Part shown: piece after piece, positions 55,927-64,000 of the stretch
Layout: every line of letters starts with the position of its first letter
Position numbering within the stretch: the first letter of the stretch is position 1
Origin: Metabacillus kandeliae
Lineage (GTDB): Bacteria > Bacillota > Bacilli > Bacillales > Bacillaceae
Assembly: GCF_021166585.1 (NCBI RefSeq)
Contig: NZ_JAJOZE010000001.1
Span: 266,062 to 330,061, forward strand
DNA: 64,000 bases
Direction of reading: 5' to 3'
Position numbers and translations under genes: made by a program
Notes under the pieces: model-generated
Told to the model about the DNA's origin: nothing
What the model saw: only the letters and a program-made list of their open reading frames with translations
Database searches by the model: none

Positions 55927-57213
55927 ATGCGAAGCTATGAAAAATCAAAACAGGCATTCAAGGAAGCGTTAAAAATGATGCCTGGCGGGGTAAACAGCCC
56001 TGTCCGCGCGTTCAAGTCGGTTAATATGGATCCTATCTTTATGGAAAGAGGGAAAGGATCCAAAATTTACGATATCGATGGCAATGAATACATTGACTAC
56101 GTCCTTTCATGGGGTCCGCTGATTCACGGGCATTCCAATGACCGTGTAGTAGAAGCCGTTAAAAAAGTAGTAGAGTCGGGGACAAGCTTTGGCGCCCCTA
56201 CTTTAGTTGAAAATAAACTGGCTGAGCTTGTGATTGACAGGGTGCCTTCCATTGAAATTGTCCGCATGGTGAGCTCTGGCACTGAGGCAACGATGAGTGC
56301 GCTCCGCCTTGCAAGAGGGTATACGGGACGGAACAAAATTCTGAAGTTTGAAGGCTGCTATCATGGGCATGGAGACTCTCTTCTGATAAAAGCAGGATCA
56401 GGGGTAGCGACTCTTGGTTTGCCTGACAGCCCAGGGGTGCCGGAAGGGATTGCCAAGAATACGATCGCAGTGCCTTACAACGATGTGGAAAGCGTTCGTT
56501 ATGCTTTCCAAGAATTCGGGGATGATATCGCCGGAGTGATCGTTGAGCCTGTTGCAGGAAATATGGGGGTTGTGCCTCCGCAGCCGGGGTTCCTTGAAGA
56601 ATTGAGAACCTTGACTGAACAATACGGCTCACTCTTAATTTTTGATGAAGTCATGACAGGCTTCCGTGTTGATTACAACTGTGCACAGGGCTATTACGGT
56701 GTAACGCCTGATCTTACATGTCTTGGCAAAGTCATCGGCGGCGGTCTGCCCGTCGGAGCTTACGGAGGCAAGGCGGAAATCATGGAGCGCATCGCACCGA
56801 GCGGTCCGATTTATCAGGCCGGCACGCTATCAGGCAATCCGCTTGCCATGACAGCAGGCTATGAAACACTTGTTCAGCTGACTCCTGATGATTATGCAGG
56901 TTTCCGCAAGAAAGCTGACTTGCTTGAGGAAGGGCTGACTGCAGCCGCAGAGAAGCATGGCATTCCGCACACAGTAAACCGTGCAGGATCTATGATCGGC
57001 TTTTTCTTTACTAACGAACAGGTTATCAATTATGATACGGCTAAAACCTCAAATCTTGGGTATTTTGCCGAGTATTATAAAGAGATGGCGAACAATGGCG
57101 TCTTTCTGCCGCCTTCTCAATTTGAAGGGCTGTTCCTGTCAACAGCGCACAGTGAGACTGACATTGAAAAGACAATTGAAGCTGCTGAAAAGGCTTTTTC
57201 AGTATTAAAATAA
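55927..57213 (+). CDS. hemL: Glutamate-1-semialdehyde 2,1-aminomutase
   Basis: PLP enzyme converting glutamate-1-semialdehyde to 5-aminolevulinate. [64 protein letters not shown] and the PLP lysine in [16 protein letters not shown] (about 267) identify it. 428 residues. It is the last gene of the hem operon, 20 bases after hemB. Confidence 0.97.
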   Translation: MRSYEKSKQAFKEALKMMPGGVNSPVRAFKSVNMDPIFMERGKGSKIYDIDGNEYIDYVLSWGPLIHGHSNDRVVEAVKKVVESGTSFGAPTLVENKLAELVIDRVPSIEIVRMVSSGTEATMSALRLARGYTGRNKILKFEGCYHGHGDSLLIKAGSGVATLGLPDSPGVPEGIAKNTIAVPYNDVESVRYAFQEFGDDIAGVIVEPVAGNMGVVPPQPGFLEELRTLTEQYGSLLIFDEVMTGFRVDYNCAQGYYGVTPDLTCLGKVIGGGLPVGAYGGKAEIMERIAPSGPIYQAGTLSGNPLAMTAGYETLVQLTPDDYAGFRKKADLLEEGLTAAAEKHGIPHTVNRAGSMIGFFFTNEQVINYDTAKTSNLGYFAEYYKEMANNGVFLPPSQFEGLFLSTAHSETDIEKTIEAAEKAFSVLK

Positions 57214-57229
57214 TGCTATTTTAAGAAGA

Positions 57230-57366
57230 ATATTAATTTTGGAGCACCTGTTGATCTACGTTCCAGGCGGGTGACCCCGCAGGAGTGAAACGACGAGGAG
57301 GCTCCAGCACTGCCCGCGGCAAGCGGACGCCTCGTGCTGAAATCAGCAGCCAAATTTAACAGAGCC
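57230..57366 (+). repeat. Interspersed structured repeat, copy 6
   Basis: CACCTGTTGATCTACGTTCC at the left, GACGAGGAGGCTCCAGCACT, CGGCAAGCGGACGCCTCGTG and AAATCAGCAGCCAAATTT at the right. It is shortened and diverged relative to copy 2. It lies between hemL and its terminator. Confidence 0.78.
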
Positions 57367-57381
57367 AAAATAAAAGCAAGC

Positions 57382-57427
57382 CCGGATAGGGAGACAAGGA
57401 TTAGTCTCCCTATCCGGTTTTTTTAGT
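57382..57427 (+). terminator. hemAXCDBL terminator
   Basis: CCGGATAGGGAGAC (57382-57395) pairs perfectly with GTCTCCCTATCCGG (57404-57417), 14 bp, then TTTTTTT. Confidence 0.93.
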
Positions 57428-57507
57428 TCTTTTTTCCGGCTTTTCCTCATAAATCTGTAGTGTCAACTGCGATTTTCAGGCTGCGTGGATGAAAGGAGGA
57501 AAACCGA

Positions 57508-58551
57508 TTGTTTCAGGATGATGCATTGCGCTTCTCAGTAGAAGAATCAGTCTGGTTCCAAAAAGGACAGGAAGTACAGGAGCTGCTGTCTATTGCGCTT
57601 GATCCTGACATTTCCATTCAGGAGCATGATCAGTATGTTTCCATCAAAGGAGCACTGCTGCTGACAGGTGAATATAAAAAATCTGAATCTCCTTCCGAAG
57701 AACCGTTTGAATATACCAATGCAAGGTATGTACAGGAAACGGCCGACAGGGAGGACGGTACAACGGAGATGTCCCACAGGTTTCCTGTGGATATAACGAT
57801 ACCGAAAAACCGGATTCCTTCACTTGATGAGGTATTTGTCACGATTGAAACGTTTGACTATGAATTGCCTGAGGCAGACTGTCTGAAGCTTCTGGCTGAT
57901 TTATCGATTAACGGAGTTTCACGCCAGTCGGCTGATTACATGGCGGAAGAGCCAGCCGAACATCACGGTGCTTACCCGGAGACACCAGAATATGACCCCG
58001 CATACGGGGAAGAGGCAGCTTATGAACCTGAACCTGCCATGTTCAGAGGCTATACATTGGAAGCTGAAGCAGATGAAGCCATGAAAGAGCAGGCGTACAA
58101 TGAGCTGTTCATGGATGATTCCGAGCGGGACAGCGATGAAAGCGAGCTCTATACGCCATTTGAAGTAGAAGTCAGAAAGACCCCTGCTAAAGAAGTAACC
58201 TATTTCTCTCACGCCTATGAAGAAGAGCAGGCAGAAGAAAGCAGTTATCAAGCTCAAGCTTCAACCTACAAAGAACGGCACGAGCAAGCAGCCAAAGCGG
58301 CATCAGAAGAACCTGTCCGCACAGATGAAAACGCCCTTTACTTAACGAAAATTTTCACAAGAGATGATGAAGAAGAATTTTCAAGAGTGAAAATGTGCAT
58401 TGTGCAGCAAGGAGAAAGCATCGACAGCATTTGTGAGAAATACGATGTTACCGTCCAGCAGCTCATGCGCGTCAATCGCCTTGGGGCAGATAAAGATATA
58501 TACGAAGGCCTTATTCTGTATATACCGGATTACGCTGACTTGAAGTCCTGA
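57508..58551 (+). CDS. spoVID: Spore coat assembly protein SpoVID
   Basis: SpoVID encases the forespore and links coat layers to SpoIVA and SafA. The N-terminal domain (LRFSVEESVWFQKGQEVQEL, LDPDISIQEHDQYVSIKGAL) is typical, the middle (about 150-270) is very acidic and low-complexity, and a C-terminal LysM motif closes it (VQQGESIDSICEKYDVTVQQ, MRVNRLGADKDIYEG). At 347 residues it is much shorter than the 575 of B. subtilis because the acidic middle is short. The start is TTG, 8 bases after AAAGGAGG. Expected to be sigma-E dependent. Confidence 0.93.
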   Translation: MFQDDALRFSVEESVWFQKGQEVQELLSIALDPDISIQEHDQYVSIKGALLLTGEYKKSESPSEEPFEYTNARYVQETADREDGTTEMSHRFPVDITIPKNRIPSLDEVFVTIETFDYELPEADCLKLLADLSINGVSRQSADYMAEEPAEHHGAYPETPEYDPAYGEEAAYEPEPAMFRGYTLEAEADEAMKEQAYNELFMDDSERDSDESELYTPFEVEVRKTPAKEVTYFSHAYEEEQAEESSYQAQASTYKERHEQAAKAASEEPVRTDENALYLTKIFTRDDEEEFSRVKMCIVQQGESIDSICEKYDVTVQQLMRVNRLGADKDIYEGLILYIPDYADLKS

Positions 58552-58667
58552 CATAGGTAACAGCTTTGCCGGAAAACGGCTGATTTGATCAGCTGTTTTT
58601 TCCTCTTTGAAGGCTGCAATAGCAGGCTTGTGCTTTTCTAATGACAGCAGATAAGTGGTGAGTTTGT

Positions 58668-59678
58668 ATGATGGAAGAGATACCGTATATCCTGCGGCAA
58701 TATCAAATGAACCTGGAATTTGCAGAACAAATTACCCCTCATTTATATAAAGCCTATACAAATCAAGGTCCTTTTGCGGTTAAACAAATCAAGCAGAACA
58801 GGGATTTTCAGTTTCCTGAGCTGCTTGCAGAATTGCAGCAAAAGGGGTATTCGAACGTTGTGCCGATCTATCAGAATCAGTCTGGCAGCTTTATTACGGC
58901 AGTAAATCAGCATCATTATTATGTGATGCCATGGCTTCAGGAAGAGCAGGAAGAAGAGCGGGATTCCAAGCATGACTATTTCTTTAAGGAAGCGGCCCAG
59001 CTCCATGCGCGGACACTGAAGGAAGTAAAGCTGACCGGCGATGAAGCCGCCAAGCATTACGACCTCCTGCTGAAACGGTGGGAAGAGGAGAACAAAGCAT
59101 ACGAAAAATTCGTTGAGCAATGTGAGAAACAATGGTACCTGTCACCTTTTGAGCTGCAGGCTGTCACCTATTTCATTGAAGTATCAAGAGCAACCGATTT
59201 TGCCAAAGAAAAACTTGGTGAATGGAAGGAATCGATGGAGGAAAAGGAAACCGTCAGGATGGCCCTGAACCATGGAAGCCTGTCTATTCATCACTTTATC
59301 TACGACCGTAATGAACAGCCTTATTTAACAAACTTCGAAAAAGCAGCCTATTCCAGTCCCATTGACGATATGCTTCAATTTTTCAACAAAACCTTTAAAA
59401 CCTATCCGATCCGGTGTGATGAATGCATTGACTGGTACTACAGCTACCAGCGCCAATTTCCGTACACTGCAGATGAGTCTCATTTGTTTTTAAGCTACCT
59501 ATCCTATCCCCATTCCATTCATAGCCTGATTGGGTCCTACAGCAGCCGCAGGGATGGAAGCGAGCTTGACAGCAACAGAAAACTCATGCAGGAATATTGG
59601 AAATTTAAGAATGTGGAATATTTTGTCATGCGGGTGAATGATATTGAGACACAAAAAAAGATGGCGCAGCAATCGTAA
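58668..59678 (+). CDS. ysxE: Spore coat protein YsxE (CotS family)
   Basis: A kinase-like fold protein of the CotS/YsxE group found in spore coats; 336 residues against about 343 in B. subtilis. Seen are the N-terminal VKQIKQNRDFQFPELLAELQ region, YYVMPWLQEEQEEERDSK, LNHGSLSIHHFIYDRNEQPY (kinase-like HxxxxxN region) and YLTNFEKAAYSSPIDDMLQ. The typical metal-binding residues are replaced, so enzymatic activity is doubtful. It follows spoVID by 116 bases. Confidence 0.92.
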   Translation: MMEEIPYILRQYQMNLEFAEQITPHLYKAYTNQGPFAVKQIKQNRDFQFPELLAELQQKGYSNVVPIYQNQSGSFITAVNQHHYYVMPWLQEEQEEERDSKHDYFFKEAAQLHARTLKEVKLTGDEAAKHYDLLLKRWEEENKAYEKFVEQCEKQWYLSPFELQAVTYFIEVSRATDFAKEKLGEWKESMEEKETVRMALNHGSLSIHHFIYDRNEQPYLTNFEKAAYSSPIDDMLQFFNKTFKTYPIRCDECIDWYYSYQRQFPYTADESHLFLSYLSYPHSIHSLIGSYSSRRDGSELDSNRKLMQEYWKFKNVEYFVMRVNDIETQKKMAQQS

Positions 59679-59713
59679 AAAAGGTGCTCCTGAATTTTCA
59701 GGGCACCTTTTTC
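59677..59713. terminator. Bidirectional terminator
   Basis: AAAAAGGTGCTCCTGA and TCAGGGCACCTTTTT form a long stem (one bulge) with T runs on both strands, between ysxE and the convergent pyruvate-oxidase-like gene. Confidence 0.88.
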
Positions 59714-59715
59714 CA

Positions 59716-61434
59716 TTACCTTAGCAAGTTCGTTTTTGCCAGTTCAATCAGTTCGTTCCCATTGCCGTTGAGCACAGCTTTTACCATCCAAAGAGTAAAG
59801 CCGTGCGCCTGCTCAAATTCGATTTTTGGAGGAAGCGAAAGCTCTTGTCTGTTTACAAGGACATCGATCAGAACTGGTCCGCTGTAGGCTAAGGCTTCTT
59901 TTAAAGCTCCTTCAAGCTCAGCTGGCTCAGAGACCCTGATGCCTTTAATGCCAACACCCTCGGCAATCGCTGCAAAATTGGTGTTATCAAGGGCTGTTCC
60001 GGTTTCAAGATAGCCGGCCGCCTTCATTTCAAGCTCCACAAAGCTTAAGGAGCCGTTATTGAACACAACCATTTTGATTGGAAGACCGTGCTGCTTCACA
60101 GTCAGAAGATCGCCCATCAGCATGCTGAGCCCCCCGTCACCGGAAAGGGAGATCACCTGGCTGTCAGGCCGCGCTTTTTGAGCGCCAATCGCCTGCGGAA
60201 GCGCATTGGCCATTGTGCCGTGATTAAATGAGCCTAACAGGCGGCGCTTACCGTTCATTTCGAGATAGCGGGCGGCCCACAACGTCGGCGTTCCAACATC
60301 ACAGGAGAAGACGGCATCTTCACTGGCAAGGTCACTTACAAGCTTTGTTAAATACTGAGGATGAATTGGAGCCCGTCCAGGCTCAGCCAGCCTGTTGAGC
60401 GACTTCCGGACACTCTTGTAATCATTGACATGCTTTTCAAGATGCCTGTCGGAATGCTCTTCCCTCAGAAGCGGTAAAAGCGCAGAAACTGTATGTTTAA
60501 TGTCCCCGACAACCCCGTATGCTAATGGCGCTCTTCTGCCGAGATGCTCTCCTTTAATATCCACTTGAAGAATATCCGCGTCTTTCGGGAAAAACTGGCG
60601 GTAAGGAAAATCAGTTCCAAGCATAAGAAGCACATCGCAATCCATCATCGCATGATAGCCGGAAGAATAGCCGATCAGCCCTGTCAGGCCTACGGAATAA
60701 GGGTTGTCATATTCTAAAAACTCTTTGCCTCTGAGGGCGATGACCATTGGAGATTTCAGCCTCTCGCAAAGCTCCATTAGTTCGGAATGCGCTCCCTGGC
60801 ATCCGGCGCCGCATAGCAAGGTAATTTTTTTCCCTTTATTCAAATATTCCGCGAGCTTTTCGAGCTCCCCGTCAGACGGGCGGATAACAGGATTCGGAAC
60901 ATGAATAACGTGCTCTGGAACTGTTTCATTATCAGGCAATGAGGCGACATCTCCAGGCAAAACAAGAACAGAAACCCCTTTTCGCCCGATTGCATGCTGC
61001 ATCGCAATTGTGACAAGACGGGGCATTTGTTCCTGTCTTGTCACAACTTCAGCGAAATGGCTGCAGTCCTTAAAAAGGTGATCCGGCTTTGTATCCTGAA
61101 AATACTCGCCGCCGATTTCATTGCTTGGAATATGGGCGGCAATAGCGAGCACAGGAATTCTGTTGCGGTGGCAATCATACAAGCCATTAATCAAATGAAG
61201 ATTTCCCGGTCCGCTTGAGCCGGCGCAAACGGCTATGCTGTTGCTGAGAAGAGAATCAGCTCCTGCTGCAAAAGCGGCTACCTCTTCATGCCTGACAGAT
61301 ACCCATTCAATTTTCCCCGATCGCCTGATGGAATCAAGCACTGCATTGAGCGAATCACCGACAATGCCATAAATCCGTTTAACTCCAGCCTGAAGCAATG
61401 AGTCAATCAAGAGATCCGCAATCGTTTTTTTCAT
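59716..61434 (-). CDS. ydaP: Pyruvate oxidase-like ThDP enzyme (YdaP type)
   Basis: A thiamine-diphosphate oxidase/decarboxylase family enzyme like B. subtilis YdaP (574 residues; here 572). Motifs are GVKRIYGIVGDSLNAVLDSI, RHEEVAAFAAGADSL (catalytic Glu), GSSGPGNLHLINGLYD, IPSNEIGGEYFQDT, and the ThDP-binding SGDGGLSMLMGDLLTVKQHG with VVFNNGSLSFVELE. Whether it makes acetate or acetyl phosphate from pyruvate is not visible. The start at 61434 is fixed by GGAGG; 10 extra residues from 61464 are rejected. B. subtilis has this gene elsewhere, so its place here before valS is a local difference. Confidence 0.88.
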   Translation of the reverse strand: MKKTIADLLIDSLLQAGVKRIYGIVGDSLNAVLDSIRRSGKIEWVSVRHEEVAAFAAGADSLLSNSIAVCAGSSGPGNLHLINGLYDCHRNRIPVLAIAAHIPSNEIGGEYFQDTKPDHLFKDCSHFAEVVTRQEQMPRLVTIAMQHAIGRKGVSVLVLPGDVASLPDNETVPEHVIHVPNPVIRPSDGELEKLAEYLNKGKKITLLCGAGCQGAHSELMELCERLKSPMVIALRGKEFLEYDNPYSVGLTGLIGYSSGYHAMMDCDVLLMLGTDFPYRQFFPKDADILQVDIKGEHLGRRAPLAYGVVGDIKHTVSALLPLLREEHSDRHLEKHVNDYKSVRKSLNRLAEPGRAPIHPQYLTKLVSDLASEDAVFSCDVGTPTLWAARYLEMNGKRRLLGSFNHGTMANALPQAIGAQKARPDSQVISLSGDGGLSMLMGDLLTVKQHGLPIKMVVFNNGSLSFVELEMKAAGYLETGTALDNTNFAAIAEGVGIKGIRVSEPAELEGALKEALAYSGPVLIDVLVNRQELSLPPKIEFEQAHGFTLWMVKAVLNGNGNELIELAKTNLLR

Positions 61435-61546
61435 GCTATTCCTCCAGAGAAATTTTTTTAGCATTCTTCTTTCATCGAGAACATGATGAATGGCTGAAGC
61501 ATGGCTCCAAGATGATCCAATGCTGCTGCGTGTCCATACACTTCAC

Positions 61547-61577
61547 AAAAAAAGAAGTCCTATCAATAGGACTTCCC
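61547..61577 (-). terminator. Terminator of the 61622 small gene
   Basis: On the minus strand, AAGTCCTAT-TG-ATAGGACTT followed by CTTTTTTT. It lies 45 bases after the small membrane protein gene and before ydaP. Confidence 0.82.
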
Positions 61578-61621
61578 TCATTTCCCAGCTTCTAAAGCAT
61601 CTAATAAAAAAAATCACAGGA

Positions 61622-61813
61622 CTAGATCCATTCAAGGTGAATCGCCAAGGCAAGGATGATCAGTGCAGCAAGAAGAATAACGTCAAACGAAGTTGGGAAA
61701 AGAATGGTTCTGATGCCCTGGAACACGGCAAGAGGAATAACGAATTGAATGCCAACCGACCGGAATTCCTTCATCCACGCCGGCATTGTATACCTGTTGA
61801 ATTTTTTCCGCAT
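61622..61813 (-). CDS. Small membrane protein (63 residues)
   Basis: A basic N-terminus (MRKKFNRYTMPAWMKEFRSV) is followed by two hydrophobic stretches (GIQFVIPLAVFQGIRTILF, VILLAALIILALAIHLEWI). The ATG at 61813 lies behind GGAGCG and the gene ends with a strong terminator of its own, so it is likely real. The family is unknown; such short hydrophobic proteins are common near stress genes in Bacillus. Confidence 0.65.
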   Translation of the reverse strand: MRKKFNRYTMPAWMKEFRSVGIQFVIPLAVFQGIRTILFPTSFDVILLAALIILALAIHLEWI

Positions 61814-61929
61814 GATTGCTCCGCTCCTTCATGCATGCTTATATAGGCAGGATATGACCATTCGCCCTGGTTCGTGCGTATAAAAAGTCAGGAATCCGGG
61901 AAGGCTGAAAACCCAAGTATCTAATTATG

Positions 61930-61959
61930 TTGACGCAAAAAACAGGAATGTAATAAAAT
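61930..61959 (+). promoter_or_regulatory. Promoter of valS
   Basis: TTGACG (61930-61935), then TAAAAT (61954-61959) at 18-base spacing, just before the T-box leader. Confidence 0.65.
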
Positions 61960-61984
61960 AAGAATAGAATATACATATGATGCA

Positions 61985-62226
61985 AAATGCTTGGACAGGG
62001 AAGAGTACAGTAACCGGCGCCTTAAAGAGAGGAAAATCACTTGCTGAAAGATTTTCTAAGGAAGCCATGCTGGAAGGTCGCCCTTGAGCAGCTATCCTGA
62101 AAGAGAGTAGGGATGGCCGGCATGAACTGCCGTTATTCCTTTTGAGAGCACGGCCGAATACTGGCCGTGAATGAAGGTGGTACCGCGAAACAGAACTCCG
62201 TTCGTCCTTTGGATGAAGGGAGTTTT
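61985..62226 (+). promoter_or_regulatory. T-box leader (valine type) of valS
   Basis: AAGGTGGTACCGCG (62174-62187) is the T-box signature, followed by the terminator AACTCCGTTCGTCCTT-TGGATGAAGGGAGTT with a T tail (62194-62226). A GTC valine codon at 62077-62079, in GGAAGGTCGCCC, is the candidate specifier. Uncharged tRNA-Val would favour read-through into valS. Confidence 0.9.
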
Positions 62227-62263
62227 TATATTTTTACGGATTGTTTATAAGGAGGAGTTATCA

Positions 62264-64000
62264 ATGAACGATACTAATGAATTGTCAATGCCGACAAAAT
62301 ATGATCCCGCAGCCATTGAAAAAGGGCGCTACGATTTCTGGATGGAGGGTAAATTTTTTGAAGCGGCAAATGATCAAAATAAAACACCTTACACGATTGT
62401 CATTCCGCCGCCTAACGTAACAGGAAAGCTTCACCTTGGCCATGCCTGGGATACGACGCTTCAGGATATACTGACCCGCATGAAGCGGATGCAGGGCTAT
62501 GATGTGCTTTGGCTGCCTGGAATGGACCATGCCGGCATCGCCACTCAGGCGAAAGTGGAAGGCAAGCTGCGCGAAGAAGGAAAATCCCGCTATGACCTTG
62601 GCAGAGAAGCATTTGTAGAAGAAACGTGGAAGTGGAAAGAAGAATACGCTGCATTCATCCGCACACAGTGGTCAAAGCTTGGTCTTGGCCTTGATTACTC
62701 CCGTGAAAGATTCACCCTTGATGAGGGCTTATCAAAAGCGGTTAACGAAGTATTTGTCTCCCTTTATAACAAGGGACTGATTTACCGCGGCGAATATATC
62801 ATTAACTGGGATCCGGCTACAAAGACGGCCCTATCTGATATTGAAGTAATTTATAAAGATGTTCAGGGCGCTTTCTATCATATGCGCTATCCTCTGAAGG
62901 ACGGAAGCGGGCATATCGAAATTGCCACAACCCGACCTGAAACGATGCTCGGTGATACAGCTGTTGCCGTTCACCCTGAAGATGAGCGCTATAGGCATTT
63001 GATCGGCAAAACGCTGATTCTTCCAATCGTCGGCCGCGAAATTCCAATTGTAGCGGATGATTATGTTGAAATGGATTTTGGTTCAGGAGCAGTGAAAATT
63101 ACACCTGCGCATGATCCAAATGATTTCGAGCTCGGAAATCGCCACAGCCTTGAGCGCATCCTTGTGATGAACGAAGACGGCACCATGAATGAAAAAGCAG
63201 GCAAGTATGAAGGCATGGACCGTTTCGCCTGCAGAAAGCAAATCGTGAAGGATCTTCAGGAAGAGGGCATCCTGTTCAAGATTGAGGATCACCTTCATTC
63301 TGTCGGCCATAGTGAACGAAGCGGTGCTGTTGTAGAACCGTATTTGTCTACACAATGGTTTGTGAAAATGCAGCCGCTCGCAGATGAAGCCATCAAGCTG
63401 CAATCAAAAGAAGAAAAAGTAAACTTTGTGCCTGACAGATTTGAAAAAACCTATTTGCACTGGATGGAAAATATCCGAGACTGGTGCATTTCCCGCCAGC
63501 TTTGGTGGGGACACCGCATTCCAGCCTGGTATCATAACGAAACCGGCGAAGTTCATGTAGGCCACAAGCCGCCGCATGATGTGGAAAACTGGAAGCAGGA
63601 CGAAGATGTGCTTGACACATGGTTCAGTTCAGCATTATGGCCGTTCTCCACAATGGGCTGGCCTGACGAAGAATCAATCGACTATCAGCGCTATTATCCG
63701 ACAGATGCCCTTGTAACAGGGTATGACATCATTTTCTTTTGGGTATCCCGGATGATTTTCCAGGGTCTTGAATTTACAGAACAACGCCCATTCAAAGATG
63801 TTCTCATTCATGGTCTCGTAAGGGATGCTGAAGGCAGGAAAATGAGCAAATCATTAGGCAATGGTGTGGATCCGATGGAAGTGATTGAAAAGTACGGTGC
63901 GGACTCTCTCCGCTACTTCCTGTCAACGGGCAGCTCGCCTGGCCAGGATCTTCGCTTCAGCTATGAAAAAGTGGAGTCCACATGGAACTTTGCCAATAAA
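62264..64000 (+). CDS. valS: Valyl-tRNA synthetase, 3' end cut by window
   Basis: Class I aminoacyl-tRNA synthetase that charges tRNA-Val. 579 of about 880 residues are present. The HIGH-type signature is [14 protein letters not shown] (about 48-61), the tRNA-editing domain lies at about 200-350 ([19 protein letters not shown]), [20 protein letters not shown] follows at about 405, and the KMSKS loop is [11 protein letters not shown] (about 526). The ATG follows AAGGAGGAG. The frame is open to the last base. Confidence 0.97.
   Translation, partial: MNDTNELSMPTKYDPAAIEKGRYDFWMEGKFFEAANDQNKTPYTIVIPPPNVTGKLHLGHAWDTTLQDILTRMKRMQGYDVLWLPGMDHAGIATQAKVEGKLREEGKSRYDLGREAFVEETWKWKEEYAAFIRTQWSKLGLGLDYSRERFTLDEGLSKAVNEVFVSLYNKGLIYRGEYIINWDPATKTALSDIEVIYKDVQGAFYHMRYPLKDGSGHIEIATTRPETMLGDTAVAVHPEDERYRHLIGKTLILPIVGREIPIVADDYVEMDFGSGAVKITPAHDPNDFELGNRHSLERILVMNEDGTMNEKAGKYEGMDRFACRKQIVKDLQEEGILFKIEDHLHSVGHSERSGAVVEPYLSTQWFVKMQPLADEAIKLQSKEEKVNFVPDRFEKTYLHWMENIRDWCISRQLWWGHRIPAWYHNETGEVHVGHKPPHDVENWKQDEDVLDTWFSSALWPFSTMGWPDEESIDYQRYYPTDALVTGYDIIFFWVSRMIFQGLEFTEQRPFKDVLIHGLVRDAEGRKMSKSLGNGVDPMEVIEKYGADSLRYFLSTGSSPGQDLRFSYEKVESTWNFANK

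Overview
The window is a piece of a Bacillaceae chromosome, from an endospore-forming Gram-positive of the Bacillus/Metabacillus type. The basis is gene order and protein similarity. From left to right the backbone carries lysC-yslB-sdhCAB-gerE-ysmB-racE-gerM-rdgB-ysnB and then ilvE-ilvBHC-leuABCD-ysoA-tig-clpX-lonB-lonA-ysxC-hemAXCDBL-spoVID-ysxE-valS. This is the familiar Bacillus subtilis arrangement with a few differences. Sporulation and germination genes (gerE, gerM, lonB, spoVID, ysxE) and T-box leaders fit a spore-forming firmicute. The species cannot be fixed from the sequence alone.

Bases 1-10204 hold the end of aspartokinase II with its internal beta-subunit start, the succinate dehydrogenase operon, the spore regulator gerE with a sigma-K-like promoter, glutamate racemase, the germination lipoprotein GerM, the nucleotide-pool cleaner RdgB, a phosphoesterase and a tRNA-Arg(UCU). 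RNase PH (rph), expected between gerM and rdgB, is missing.

Bases 10131-29500 are an AT-rich integrated element bounded by perfect 88-bp direct repeats. These repeats cover almost the whole tRNA-Arg plus 14 bp downstream. The element carries a tyrosine integrase next to the intact tRNA. Its cargo is two OLD-type ATPase/Toprim nucleases, a membrane-anchored Mrr-like nuclease, a probable PD-(D/E)XK nuclease, a secreted DNA/RNA nuclease lipoprotein, a serine recombinase with repeated binding-like sites, and several unknown proteins. It also holds a striking array of seven perfect 19-bp repeats and several decayed genes. There are no phage structural or conjugation genes. It is best described as a defence-type genomic island.

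Bases 29659-64000 return to backbone: a DUF4256 protein; ilvE, with what may be a short attenuator; the T-box-controlled ilvBHC-leuABCD operon; chaperone and protease genes (tig, clpX, lonB, lonA); the GTPase ysxC; the haem operon hemAXCDBL; spore-coat genes; a pyruvate-oxidase-like gene; and the start of valS behind a second T-box. A structured repeat with short inverted ends (CTGTTGATT/AATCAACAG in the best copy) occurs six times in backbone intergenic gaps and not in the island.
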